Shown piece after piece: positions 27,101 to 40,568 of a DNA stretch of 64,000 nucleotides. This DNA comes from Pelecanus crispus (lineage: Eukaryota > Chordata > Aves > Pelecaniformes > Pelecanidae). Positions within the stretch are counted from its first letter, which is position 1; every line of letters begins with the position of its first letter. The translations under genes were made by a program, and so were the position numbers. The notes below the pieces were generated by a model. It did no database searches and was not told the DNA's origin. It was given only the letters and a program-made list of their open reading frames with translations. The stretch is from assembly GCF_030463565.1 (NCBI RefSeq), contig NC_134656.1, forward strand, positions 6,000,501 through 6,064,500, read 5' to 3'.

Positions 27101-30100
27101 GCCTGCAGGCCAGGGCAACAGTCCCTGTCCCAGTCTTCGCTCTTTTCTCTTCAGTCTTTTTCCTGGCAGACTGAACTGGGCTGGGCCTCTATATTAACTG
27201 ACCTAACTTACTTTGGTACACAAAGTAAATGTTTTGCCCCAGCTGTACGACAGCTTGCACTTAGCAGTCCTCTGGGTCCCTTCCATATGTGCTGCTGGGT
27301 TTAGGAGACACAAGCCTTGCCCCTCTCAGAGAGCCAGGACCTGCGACACTTCCCCAAGGCCACCCAGGAGCCTCCGTGCTCACCTCTTCACTACCAATGT
27401 CAACAGAGTGCTTCCCACCCCACCTCTTTCCCTTATCACCCATCCTCCGTCTGTCTCTGACAGCTAATGAAGTATATAAGCACTGTCTTGTCTCAGGTAT
27501 CTGTCTGGGGCATCAAAAAATCTTCCCTGCAGTGAAAGGAGGTGCTTTGACACAGTTCAGGCGGTGGCTGTTCGCACGCTACGGGCCACTGGCACGCACC
27601 ACTTCTGGCTCTCCTCCTGATTAGCTTTCTGCTGTCAGGCTGCTCATTTTGTGTGGGAAGAGAAACGAGGAGACCGGCGACAGAGATAAAATTAACTGCG
27701 CAGGCAATCTGAAAAGCCTTTCGCTGAGCATAAGGACAAAGCCAGGAGGATTTATCAGCGGGAAGGCAGCAGTCGTGAGAGACGGCAAGGTGATAAAGCA
27801 CCTCCATTTGCCCCAGAGCAGCCTGCTCACACGTGCCCCCACTCTGACCTTTCGGGATGAGCAGAGGGGACGCGGAGGAGCTCCGTCTCCCCAGCACAGC
27901 CCAGCCTCGCCGCCCTGCCGCCAGCGCCGGGCACTGGGCACCTTCGCTCCGGGGGTTCCTCAAGGCAGCAAAAAGGAGGTGCTGACCAGGGGATGTGGGA
28001 GGCTGTCAATATTGGTTTTCAGTTGAGAAATTTTCAGTATAGTAGTATTATTTTAAGGAGAAAAGTTCTCTTCTCAACAGAGTCCCACCTTTCTGAGAAC
28101 TGAAAAATCTTTAGCCCCGTTTCTTCATTTTTTGAGTATGAAAATTCTCTGCAGGAATCTTCCTTGGAAATCACTGGTGGTTTCTGTGACTCAGGCTGCT
28201 TTTGTCTGCTTGTCCTTGGAGGAAGAAGAAAGAGAAGGACAACTTCCAGAAAGACAGCTTCCCTTCTGGTGAGCACAGGAGCTTCTTTTCCCTTTCAATG
28301 TCCCAAAACAGGCTCTGCACTTCTGTCTGTAGAAGATGCTATATTTGCATGCTGGTTCAGACCCTGCTCCACGGGAAGGTACCACAGAAAAGGCAATTCA
28401 GTGCACACAGACGTCAACCACGTGCCAGCAGGATGCACAGACAAATGGACTCTCTATCTTTTGCGGACAAACCTCCCATTGCACCAGGATGAATGATACA
28501 AAAGTCATCCTAATTTCTTGACTTTTCAGCTGAGCATCTCAAAGAAAATTTTACATCTGGATGAATAAAATTGCTCGCATTGTGTCCCACCTCGCAGCCA
28601 AGAATCTGAAGCTGAAGGTGACAAACCCAAACCACACGGAAGACTAAAGCTGGCTCTCCCCATCCTTGCGCTAACCATGGAGCTGGCAACAGCCAGCCCG
28701 ACAGCACAGCCCTGATAAGAAATTCAAAGTTATAGTAGCTCACTAACAGTAGGGAGCAACCTAGTCTTCTGGGTGTGAAAATGTGGGTAATAAATATTTA
28801 TAGATCAAGGCTCTGAGAATAGCCAGGGAAAACAAGTCAGAAACATTTTGCAGAACCTCACTGATTAAAGTGAAATCTCACTTAAAATAGTCGATAGCAG
28901 TAGTTCTGCCTCTACCATTTCATTTTAGTCACATCAAAATGTTTCAGTTTGGTAAGAAAAAGCAGCTTTATTTTAACAGTCTCAGTTGGATTAGTTCTGA
29001 TTTATGTTACACATCAATCTTAGAATAGGTTGGGTTTTTTTTCAGGAAGAACTGCAGTTTTCAATATGCTGAGAGAAATGTCATTTTTTGACCCAGGACA
29101 TTGCAAGCTCACGCTTTATCCAGGGAGGAGCCAGGACCACATTTACGCTGATAATTACAGACCCGCGACCATCCCGCCTGGGGCGGGAGCAGGGTTTTGC
29201 AGAATGTGCTGATGGATTTGGTAGACATTTGCCCACATGCTGTGCAAACCGCTGCGGAGAACAAACCCGGGGAACAACCATGATGGAGTGACTGCCTGTT
29301 CTCTGAGGACTCCACATAAATCGCCGCAGCCTCTGTAACCACCGACCGAGACGGTGCCCAGCTCTAATTAAGGCCTTGGAAGACTTTTTGGGGCGTACAG
29401 TGGGATGTCCCTTAATGGTTCCTGCAGTGAAACTCCAGCCTCTGTCTTGCCAACCTCCCACGCTTGACTGCCCACTGAAGTCAGTAGGAATTCAGTATGC
29501 AGAGGTCTTGTAAGGTCAAGGCTAATACGGATTTTGATCCATCCTGGTCCCAGTTTTCAGGATGGAGGAGCCCAGCATCCACGCACAGGCACTAGCTCGC
29601 TGTCTGGACTGTTGAACACACAGGTATGAGGCAGCACTGTACCTCGAAAGGTTCATAGAGGTGCCCACAGCGATATGCTGCTGACCCTTCTATGAGATAT
29701 AATCATATTACACTGTTCTGCAGTTGTAACTGATGGCAATAAAACTTGATGTATTGGGAGGACAAACAATTTTGCAACAGCCTGTGAGAAACAAATTTTA
29801 GAATGAGACGGATTTTACCAAAAGACTTGCTCTTGCTAAGTCTTGCAGAGATAAATGAATGGTTATAAAGGCCCTGAAATGGACAGTATGTACTGTTTAA
29901 TTTTAAAAAGGTAGATGATCATAAACTACAGTTTAAAACTTATTAGCTCAACAGCATCCTTGGTGCAAAATGCCATGTTATATTCATTAGCAGGTAGTTT
30001 CCTGGGATCACTCATCCAGGGACTGGGCATTTGATGCAAATCTTTGACTGTAACAGACTGTCTCTTAGACTTCTTCCCCACGTATATCAAGCTTGAAAAC

Positions 30101-32528
30101 ACAGCTAATAAAGGCCAGATGGCTGCAGGCTCCTTCTCACACCCATAATATTGATGGGAATGTTCTGGAGGGAGTGGATTCTGCCTGCGTCTTTGCCTTG
30201 TGCATGACATGATGATAACCACATTTCAGCCTTTGCACTGTTTTGTCCTAACTTGATTCAAATGTTTCCTGGATTTCTAGCACATGAATGAAGTGCAGCT
30301 CAAAAGAAAGTATATCCAGCCCTTATTAGAAAAGGTTGTACTCATCGCGAATCATCTAAATACCTCGTTTCTGACAGCGGGGAAATCCTTTTATTACTGA
30401 GTTTGTTTGGAAAGATTTTGAACAGTTCATTATAAAATTGCATTCATCTCTGCCAGAACATATAGAAACCAGCCAAAGTCCAAAATCTGGCTCCACTCAA
30501 GTCCATGGGTTTTGGCATAAAATGGCAGAACTACTGGGCAGAATACTTTGATCTGGAATAAAGCAGTAAATTTTATCTGCTAATGTAACCCACTGACGTG
30601 TGCTCTCCAACACTGTCTGACTACGCTAATTAACAAGACCAATTAATGCCAAAATATAATTCTCTGGAATGCTGCAGATATCACAGATATTGCACGATTG
30701 CACAGGATATTGCACAGGATTAGATACTGTCTCTGTTAGTAAATTCCTCATGGTTAGTAACCTCATCTTTTGTATTTAGTTTTTAATAAGGAGCTGCCTT
30801 CATTCTGAAACCAGCTCTGTTTAAAACGGCAAGAAAAAAGTAATTAAATCTGACAGGGCTCACTTTCATGACATATATTGCAGGCTATCTCATGACACGG
30901 AGACCTGGTCATATTTTTGTTATAAGGAGCTGATTTATTTTCACCAAGTATCTCTACTAGAATCGGAGCTTTCCTGAATTCTGTATTTCTTTGGCTAAAT
31001 GAGACCCGCTGCCTGCCTCTGGCTTTGTGCTCTGCAGCACTGCTGGCTGCACACCCTGTATATGTTGACATGTAATGGTTTGAACATTTAACATTTATAT
31101 GTAGCTGGCATTCATTTTGTTGCCTTGCAACCATCTGGTTCCAGAAGAAACTCACAAACTGATCTTGAATCATGCAACCACCAGACAGCAAACAGATAGA
31201 GCTGTAGGACTCTGACAGCACATTTATCACACTTCTGTGATAGCTGACACAAATACTGCACTGCACTGTCTTTTCCTATCTCTGTCATACAGGCCAGCGA
31301 GGGCTGCACTGTAAAAAGAGGATTTGATTCTTCACAGCAGTGGGAGCTTACGGCTTGCACTGACTTTGGCACATCCCGTGTTCAGGCCCTCTGTTAGCCC
31401 GTGAAAGCTCTGCATGAACCAGCATGTGCAACTGGGTCCCTGCATCTGGCATGTGGCAACAAGTGACATCGCCAACCCGAGCTAGAGGGGACAAGTCCGA
31501 AGCCCACATACAGCCCAGAGCTGCATTTTTCCAAACTTTGGAAATACCAGGGAGCAGATTTCAAGTCAGAGCCTTTCATGCTTGAGCATAAAAGAATATT
31601 AAAAATTGATAGCCCATGCTGATTCTGGTGGTGTTGGCACACCTAAGGAAAGGGGACTGGCAGTGACGTGCCATCATCCCCTGGCTCCATCACCCAGGCC
31701 AGAAGCAGGGGAGGAGCAAGCCAGCCTGCTCAGAGGTTTCTGCTGGACAGATAAAATTTTGTCCAGAATATTCTTGCCACAAAAGCTATATTCTTTATTG
31801 TCAACTGTTTTGCTCAGTAGATTAACCGATACATGAACGGGAAGTTTCTAGGAACAAAGTGTGTTCTTGAAAAAAGAGCAAGGGGAATGCAGTTGCATTT
31901 TTCTTGTCTGTGGTTTATTTAGGAGGACAGTGGCTCCCCTGTCATTCCACTTACTTGTCCTCTCCTTTTTATTTCCAGTTCCTAAATCCCTGACGCTGGT
32001 CTTGTGTCCACGAAGCAAAGAGATCACTTTTCTCAATAAACAGGAGAACTGAAAAATGCAGGAAGACGAGGTTATTAAATCCTAAGAACTTTTACTCACA
32101 CATTATGTAATACCAATTTAACAAGAATCTTGCTCTGTAATTAAATCCCCATAAGTCATCATATAACTGGTACCTCCTCTTTCCAAATTAAACATTGCTT
32201 TTTCTATAATTGGGTAATACTAGAGTACTACAGCAATTTGGGTTAAGATTTCATCGTTGGAATCCATTTTTATTTTCAGCTTCCATAGATGTGTACACAA
32301 ACACACATTACACACTAATGCAAAAGAATTACTTTTACACTACAAAATTCAGCAAATAATAGTAGCAGTCACTGGAGGGCACCTGCCTCAAATTCTCACC
32401 TGGCAAAATATGCCAGGAAGGAAAAGTAAGTACTTAAGATGACTGGAAATGCTCCCTTTTCAATTCCAATGCAACGTGCCTGCAAAAACGTTTTATTGGG
32501 TCCATACTGGTTTTCTGAATCTTTAAGA

Positions 32529-32568
32529 TATATGTGTGTGTGGCATGCGTGCACACACGTGTGAGTGT
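32529..32568. repeat. Alternating purine-pyrimidine (GT/CA) tract
   Basis: About 40 bases of nearly unbroken purine-pyrimidine alternation built from TG, CA and GC steps. This is typical of a decayed dinucleotide microsatellite and can favour left-handed DNA under supercoiling. No gene context gives it a role. Confidence 0.7.
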
Positions 32569-32708
32569 ATCAGTGATGGAAGAGGAACCAGACAGGAGGT
32601 CTGAGTGTGCAGCTGAGTGCTCAGACTGGGTAACCAGGTACGGAGCTGACCAAGGTCAGCCAGATCAGCACCCACATTAGTATTTACTCTGTTCATTACT
32701 CTTATGCT

Positions 32709-32725
32709 AAAAAAAAAAAAAAAAA
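32709..32725 (+). repeat. A17 homopolymer
   Basis: Seventeen consecutive A bases. No retrocopy body is recognisable immediately upstream, so it is listed as a simple repeat and not as a poly(A) tail. Confidence 0.85.
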
Positions 32726-35700
32726 GGGCTCTGTATGCTAAGGTTTTCACAAACATATAACAAGAAGCCATTCCTGTGCCAGGGATCCTTATATGTATAT
32801 GAACAAATCAGCAAAGGAGAGGATGGATGCACAGGCAGTTACGGATGCAAAGCAGGAACAGAGCTTTGTTATCAAGAGTGCTCTGAACTTGACAGAGGCA
32901 GTGATTTTCAGTGCCCTTTAATGGTATTGGCTCTTCAGAGAGGGCTTAAAATCTTATTCTTGAAAACTACATCTCTGTAAGGAGTAGATAAAAAGAGAGG
33001 CATTGCAAAGAGCCAGGGAGCCGCATTAAGTCCTTTGCACTATTTACAACAGCCCACAAGAATGTCTCTGCCTTCTGCACTCCATCAGGGGCGTCTGCCT
33101 CCTGCTCAGGTCAGCGGATTGAACAGATTTAGTGTTTTTACTCTTTTACATCCTATATCAAAACAATGCAGGTCACAGCATCACTTACTGATGCTCCAGA
33201 TTACAAAGGTGTGAAAAACTGGTCTGTGTAAATGTTCAGAGAGTCTTGGACATGTGAACTCTCCCAAATCTAAGCCATAAGAATGACCTGTTCTGCTGTC
33301 TGATATACCCTGTCTTTCCAGAAACCTGAGTTCATCTCATCAGGCATCAATAGACTTCAATAAACAGATAAAAGGTGTCAAAAGGATTTTACAGGAAGAA
33401 AACTATATGCAAGAAAGACTGCTTCAACTGAAGTACATTCACAGGTTGAGTTCTTTGGATTTTAGTTTTATTTTAAACTATTGATTGATTATTTAAATTC
33501 TTCTAGTGCAGCAAAAAATGCACTTCTCTATTCTGTACACATACACTGGAACAGAATACTTATTAAAAAGCCAGTGGATGATTTCAATAAGCAGGGTTAT
33601 TTGGTAGACTAAGGTATCTTTAGGGAAAAACATGTTTAGTGCATTAAGATTAAAAGTTCTACATTCGTGTCTGGGATATTGTCCAGCCCACCATTGAGAT
33701 GTGCAGTAGGCATTGCTTGTACTTCTATCAGGCACGAAGTGCTATATGCTTTCCATATAGTTAGACAGGCAGAGGAGTTCTGCCTGAACTGAGATTAGAC
33801 TTCACATAGCTTTATGAAAGAAGAGCACAGAGAAACAGATATGGCAAGTAAATTAGGACAATTACTGAGTATCTGCTTCTATGTGAGTGTAGCTGCTAGT
33901 GTCTGTATTGCAGCTACACTTAAGCAACAGGAGATTCAAGCCTGGCTTTTCCAAACACCAAACCAAAGCCTGGATTCCTCTTGCACCACAGTTCGGTGCT
34001 GGAGCACCATCACTTCCCCCCTTTCTACTTTTTTCTTCTTCAGGTGATGGTGGACAACTTGGTTTAGTCTTTCCATGTAAAAGAACACACAGCAGAACTG
34101 CCCTCACCAGTGTCTTGTGGGCCTCAGCTGTTTTCCCACTCAGACTGCATTGAGAATATCCACACCAGGTATATCATATTTTTTTCCTGGCCTCTCAATT
34201 TACTGAAAACCTTAGGTGAAACTCTCTTCACAAAAAAATGCAATAAAATTACTCTCCACAGGGAAATTCTTCCTCTTCAAAAAACAAACTGAAAAGAAGA
34301 AGCTGTAGGCAATGAAGCTCTGGAAACTATTCATACAGCTGAGCTGCGCATGGCTATAGCTGTCCTAGGGCTGGCGTGTCAAAAATATCTTTGGGTAACA
34401 TGACGGGTAAGAGCAACTAGGAGAGAGGAGAATTACCCTGGCCCGTTCTCCTCTGATTACTGAAACTCAGTTGCTCACTAGGAGGAAACCACAGAAACGG
34501 GCACATTTTATAGTGTTACGTATTAGAAACCCTAGATAAATGGGCGCTTTTTATGAGCTTTGCACTGAGAACCATTGTTGTCACTGCCAATACGTCTTAG
34601 AAGCTGGGACGAAGCACTGGAATGATGGCAGACTGACGATTTAAGGCATGACAGTGAGGGGCTCAAGAGGTAGCCTGCTTCCGAGAGGCTAACGGCAGTA
34701 GCAGCATTCAAAGCACAGCACGGGCTGCAACAGCAACGTCTCCCAACGGCACACGGTGCGCTGGCGTGCCAGAGGGGAAAGAAAGGGAGGGTGGCTGCAA
34801 ACTTCCTGCCCGCAGCAATGCCATGGCATGGGGCTCTCACTCATGCCATCGCGGCTCTGGCAGCGATGCCTATTGCTCAGTCACTCTTGGTCGTTGATGG
34901 ATTTCAGCGATCCCCTTGCAAATTGCCGAGGCATTTTCCAGCGGAGGCTGGCACTGGGATCTCTCGGTGGGCAGTACAGCATGGCTGGTATTTGGAAGCG
35001 CAAATGATGCAAGAGGATTTCTTGCTGTTTGTCACCATGACATGGCAGACACACCAAGGTCCTTTTCCAAATAAGACGGAGCATTTCCAAGGTATTTAAA
35101 TCTAGTGGAAAACCTCTCTACCCTGAGTCTGCTCCAGCAAATGCTTCTCTGAGGGTATGTGAGCAGCGAACTACAACTGGAGGGGAATACTGGTCCTGAG
35201 GAGAGAAAAAAAGAAATGTTTGGCAGGCTGTGGTGCAGGGAGGCTCTGCCAGAGCTGCCTGTGCTCTGGTGTCTGCCCCACGCCCCGGACGGGGCAGCTT
35301 CTGCAGGATCAGGCTCCAGGGAAAAGCCTGGTGCATGGCAGCGTGTGGGCTTTCGGAGGAGCTAGGAGAGGAGGGTTGCAGCTGGCGAGAATTTCTGAAT
35401 TCTGACCACAAACTGTGTGGCCTTGATGCCCTGCCGAGGCAGGTTACTGTGGAAGTACTAAAATATAATGTGCCCATCAAACCATGACTGTCATATGGTC
35501 CAGATCCCTGACCCAATGCTCTGCGCTGCAGCCTGTCCCCAGAGGACTGATCCCGGGATTCCTGAGCAGTAGCGCTAGGCAGCCTGCCCCAGCTGTAGCC
35601 GGTTCAAAAGAAAAGCAGGATACCCGTTACCAACTGGGACATAACTCTGTGATGCATGTATCTTTATATATATGCTTCATCTCTTCTCCTACAGGCAAGA

Positions 35701-36977
35701 AAGCTTTAAAAATATTTATTGATAATATGTGGTGATCCTTTCAACAAAGTTATGTTACTGCAGAGTCCTTGTTATGGCCATGTAACTTCAGTATCAGAAG
35801 CATTTTTTTTTATTATTATCTCACTGCCCAGCTAATTGGTTTTATAAGTTTTCCCTCCTGTATTTTTATTTATTTTCCTAATTTTTTTCTGGTTTTATAC
35901 TGAAGGTAAAAAGATCAATGTCCGTTCAGTCTCCAGTAACCTAATAAAATATCTATCAGTGCAAACAAAGGAGTAAGTTCCAGATTTTTTTTCACCATCT
36001 CTGCAAAAGGAAAGACTGCAGTCATTTTTAGAAGGGTTTTTTGTTGCTTTGATTTTTTTTTCATTTAAACCAGCCAACACAAAAGTCATTCTTAGGTAAT
36101 ATTTAAGGAGATATTTCACTCAAGTTCTGAACACTCTTGGAATGCTTTCAAAGGAGAAAATGAAGGAAAGTCCACCATTAACAGGCAGTTAGAGAAATTT
36201 TCAGATTACTTTCAGTTTCTTACTTATCTTGGCACTCCATTAAAATAATTACATTTGCTGTAGTAACAGAGAGATTGATTAGACTGAAAATTTTATTGTT
36301 AGCATGTTTAACATTATATTTACCCCACTTAGTAGCTTTTGATTCAGAGTAAGGCACTAACAATAAAAAACGGAAAGTAATTTCTGTGAGGAAGCTTCAA
36401 TTTTAGTAGCTTTAGTCTAATTACTATAAAGGGGAACTCTGGTTTAATCTAATTTTTCTTGGGATAAGAAGACTTTTAATCATTGCTTGGAGTCAAGCTT
36501 TCTAGCCTTGCATGAAGCAACACATTAAAGCTGGGATTTTAAAAGAGACTAAAGAATACATCTATCATTAAAATTCAATGACACTGGCAGCTTAGCTCCC
36601 TGCCTCCTTGAACAACACAGGGTTTCCTATTAATGGAACAGTATCTATGAAATTTAGAAAAAAATATTAATTTTGACCCCCTCTGGATTTTAAATGGGCA
36701 TACTGACCCGATGCAAACCCATCCTCCACTCCCGCCAGCCCTTCCTCCACATTTCACTTTTCTGTGAGCAGTTTTCTTTAGTCCTAGGGATTTTTTATTG
36801 CAATCCAATCTTTCTTCAAAGCAGGAAACTATCAGGACCGTAGTGGGTGGATTCTCCGATCCTTTCCAGAGGCAGAGAGAAATGCGCATCAGCTTCGGTC
36901 AAGGACTACATGACAGGGTGGCTGCAGAGCATCACTGAAATGTTTGGTCCAGAACGTGACCAAGATGGTAGCACCGA

Positions 36978-37008
36978 GTGTGCGCGTGTGTATGTGTGTG
37001 TGTAAGCG
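36978..37008. repeat. GT-rich microsatellite
   Basis: A short imperfect (GT)n tract with GC and TA interruptions, alternating purine and pyrimidine for about 25 bases. It is a simple repeat with no gene association. Confidence 0.7.
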
Positions 37009-38478
37009 CTAGCTAGTTTGGAGGACCTGAACTCATGTTTGTGCTGAAGTCTTAACTAATAATGATAATTTTACACATTAGGTAAGTCACCCTTGTGCTC
37101 TGGCAGACACTCCCAAAAGCAAACCAACACACTCCTCCCTCAGGCAATGCTACTGCTGACCTGAGGCCGGTCCTTAAGACTGTGCTCTGCTAGCCCCTAT
37201 GAAATTTCCTTAGATAAAGCTTCTGTACTAAAAGTGGCATTTATCTTTAATTCTTTCTCTCCCAGAGTTTCCACTGGATTCCCATTACAGACAGAAAATT
37301 GGCAACTGTTCAGATTAAACACCAGAGTGAATTTGCGTGGCTCCAAGGAAGACATTTCTGTGTCGAAAGCTAAATTATGTTGCTGTTTTTCCACCTGTTA
37401 ATGTGTAGATTATATAATAGAGACATTTTGGGGTTTTTTTTTTTCCTTCTTATGATTGAAATGATGTGGAAGATGTGATCTTCACAGATTCTTCTTTGCT
37501 TCATAGAATAATGCCACTGCTTTTGTCAAAAAGATCAAAAAGTAATATTTGAAACCATGAGGATTTTGCTTGCTGCTTACAGAGCTGTTTTTAGTGGTAA
37601 ATCTTACAGAAATTTTAGTCCAAAGCCATTTTTAAGGTTTAAATCTTTGGCAACACAAGAGCTCGATCCTAAAATTTGGATGGTTGTGGGCAACGCTGTT
37701 GGAAATCCAGATGCGTGGGTCCCAATTTGCGTGTGTTTTGGGATGCCTTGATTTCAGGGTAGCCAGCCTGCAACATCTTTTGAAAGTCCCAACTTCCTGC
37801 GATGGTGTCGTCAGAACATTTGAGGACCAGTCCCAATACATAATGAAAGGGCAAGTACAAGTGGCGAGATCCCCAAATCAATGATCTTGACTTGCAAGCT
37901 GATAATAGGCTGTGCTATAACCAGTGTCTGATTCTTTCCTTCAACGGACTCAAGCTACACACACTGTAGCAGCATGGATGTCACATACTGAGTTCACTAA
38001 TGCAGCTGGGCTTTATATTTTCAGACTGCTATTAAATATGCAATGGCAATTTCTTGTTACTTTTTAATCTCTCCTTAAACAAAGTCATAGTTCTTACACA
38101 GTCACCTCTGAGACAGGGAGAGAAATATTTTCCTAACAATTACTGCAGTCAGCTTAGCTGGGCATTTGAAAGTAACAGACATTTAAAAATATACAATAAC
38201 AGTAATCTTTAAAAATACTTTATTTTAAAAATATTATTGGGGAAAAAAAGTCCTTGCTCCCTTTATTCAGCAGGAAATGCCACACAATTATCTTTATTTT
38301 CTTACTGTTTGTGGGGTGAATTGAAAATTGCTGTTTTAGATGAATTTACCTAGCAGCAATTAACATTTAATTTCCTTTAAAAACATAGAAACAAGATTAA
38401 AATGCCCATTGGGGGGTCATTTCTCCTTGATTAAAGTTTAGAAGTGACCAAAAAAAGTTGATGTTCAATGCATTAATC

Positions 38479-38498
38479 AAAAAAAAAAAAAAAAAAAA
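38479..38498 (+). repeat. A20 homopolymer
   Basis: Twenty consecutive A bases. The preceding sequence shows no gene-like or SINE-like body that I recognise, so a retrotransposed origin is possible but unsupported. Confidence 0.85.
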
Positions 38499-39591
38499 GG
38501 ATGAAAACTTATGTTTGATGTTCCAGAATTGAATTCAGAAGTGGCTCAGAAACTGGTTTAGCTTATTTTTATTAGCAGAGAAATAAGTGTCTTGCAGGTG
38601 TACAGGGGTGACCGTAGCCCACTAAGCAAACAGCAGACTTCCCACTGAACTGAGTGGGCCTTGGATTGGGCATGGTCAGAAAGGTGGGCTAATAGTTGTA
38701 CACTGAGCATTTTGTGTTTCTTTAGATGTAAAAGGAAAGAAGGGATTAAAAGGTGATAACCTGTAAGATTCAAATTCTAATATTACTTATGATGATCTGT
38801 ATTAATATATTCTTTATTACTACGATTACCAGACACTAACCTCCTCTTTGTCCTGGAGTTGCCCAGAAAAGGTAAATATTTCTGTGCATACTAGAAACAT
38901 TTTATCTCAAAGGCTCAGTGGAGAGATTTATGAAGGCCATTATATTCTGTTGCCCTTTATTTAGAAGCCTTACAAAGAGAAATAATAAGAAACAATCCTG
39001 TCAAAATTCCAGAAGGAAATATGTCATTCCTGAGCATAATGATAAATTAAGTAAGGTGGTACTGCCAGGATAAAGGATGGTATTTTTCAAGGGAGTATAT
39101 GGCTACACGCAGAGCAACATTTATTTATTTAATGAGAAATATGAATTTTACACCTTCCTAGTGACCTACCTAAAAGGATTAAGCAGCATTTACATTCTCC
39201 AAGCTTAAAAAGATCTTAAAGAGTGGCTATGTCCTTACAGTTGCATTGTGCATGGCAGTAAACGCTAATCTCCACATATACTGGTTTGTGCACAAACACT
39301 TACTGGGAGATCCAGGGAGCAAATACTACAGACGTTAGCATGGCTGAAAGCCCTTTGCTTTTTCTGCTTGAGGACTTGTGGCAGAGGATTGCTGATGGTT
39401 CTCTTTTCAAGAATATTTACCTCTCTGCTTAATATATTGCTGATACAATACCTGGATGAACAGGTACTTATTACCAATAACTATGTTTGGCTGACCAGGA
39501 GATCTTGAGTCAATCTGGGTCAAGTCCACACAGGAACACACGTTGATGGCAACAGGCCGTTTTCTGGGGCCAGTACTTCCAATGTCTAGTA

Positions 39592-40568
39592 CATAGAATC
39601 ATAGAATTGGTTAGGTTGGAAAAGACCTTTAAGATCATCGAGTCCAACCATTAAGCTAACGCTGCCAAGTCCACCACTAAACCATGTCCCTGAGCACCAC
39701 ATCTATTTTAAATACCTCCAGGGATGGGGACTCAACCACTTCCCTGGGCAGCCTGTTCCAGTGCTTCACAACCCTTTCCATGGAGAAATTTTTCCTAATA
39801 TCCAGTCTAAACCTCCCCTGGCGCAACTTGAGACCATTTCCTCTCATCCTATTGCTTGTTACATGGGAGAAGAGACCAACACCCACCATGCTGCAACCTC
39901 CTTTCAGGTGGCTGTAGAGAGCAGTAAGGTCTCCCCTGAGTGTCCTTTTCTCCAGGCTGAACAACCCCAGCTCCCTCAGCCGCTCCTCATAAGGCCTGTG
40001 CTCCAGACCCTTCACCAGCCTTGTTGCCCTTCTCTGAACACGCTCCAGCACCTCAATGTCTTTCTTGTATTGAGGGGCCCAAAACTGGAAACAGTATTCC
40101 AGGTGCGGCCTCACCAGTGCCAAGTACAGGGAGACAATCACTTCCCTGTCCTGCTTGCCACGCTATTTCTGATACAAGCCAGGATGCTGTTGGCCTTCTT
40201 GGCCACCCAGGCACATTGCTGGCTCATGTTCAACACCCCCAGGTCCTTTTCTGCCGGGCAGCTTTCCAGCTGCTCTTCCCCAAGCCTGTAGTGTTGCATG
40301 GGGTTGTTGTGACCCAAGTGCAGGACCCAGCCTTGTTGAACCTCATACAGTTGGCCTCAGCTCATCAGTCCAGCCTGCCCAGATCCCTCTGTGAGGCCAT
40401 CCTACCCTCAAGCAGATCAACACTCCCGCCCAACTTGGGGTCATCTGCCAACTTACTGAGGGTGCACTCAATCCCCTCGTCCAGATCATTGATAAAGTTA
40501 TTAAACAGAACTGGCCCCAGTACTGAGCCCTGGGGAACACCGCTTGTGACCGGTTGCCAGCTAGTTAC
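39592..40568 (-). mobile_element. CR1 LINE, 5'-truncated copy
   Basis: This is a chicken-repeat-1 type non-LTR retrotransposon lying on the minus strand. Its 3' end is at the low-coordinate side, where the plus strand shows ACATAGAATCATAGAATTGG, the complement of the ATTCTATG octamer tail typical of avian CR1. Next come about 85 bases of 3' UTR and the C-terminal part of the ORF2 polyprotein. The 5' end stops at about 40568 inside the reverse transcriptase domain, a truncation typical of target-primed reverse transcription. No target-site duplication is evident, which is also usual for CR1. It is the clearest evidence that the window is avian. Confidence 0.95.
39677..40568 (-). pseudogene. 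CR1 ORF2 reverse transcriptase C-terminal remnant
   Basis: Read on the minus strand, this begins in the reverse transcriptase fingers/palm region with the [10 protein letters not shown] motif and continues to the catalytic ADD box (read as LADDPKLGG near 40434-40457). It then passes through frameshifts and stops in the thumb region. From about 40141 down to 39677 the frame is open again for 154 codons, with the conserved [37 protein letters not shown] and SPSLEVFK blocks, ending at the natural stop. Enzymatic residues upstream are absent, so it cannot be active. Partial openness suggests moderate age rather than a very old insertion. Confidence 0.9.

Larger units (their letters stand above)
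24176..39590. other. Gene-free intergenic DNA
   Basis: No supported gene. The 24.2-24.6 kb part next to the pol relic might be more of the same element, but no motif is recognisable. Visible minor structure includes a small tandem of a GATATTGCACAG-like phrase near 30680-30722, a Z-DNA-prone tract at 32529-32568, an A17 run at 32709-32725, a GT-rich tract at about 36978-37008 and an A20 run at 38479-38498. Open frames such as 27493-27963 (minus, 156 codons) and 30844-31266 (minus, 140 codons) match nothing recognised. Confidence 0.55.

Noticed and set aside
27493-27963. 156-codon minus-strand frame
   Set aside because: No domain or homology recognised, and a plus-strand frame overlaps the same bases.
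38479-38498. Poly(A) tail of a retrocopy
   Set aside because: No gene-like or SINE-like sequence precedes the A run and no target-site duplication was seen.
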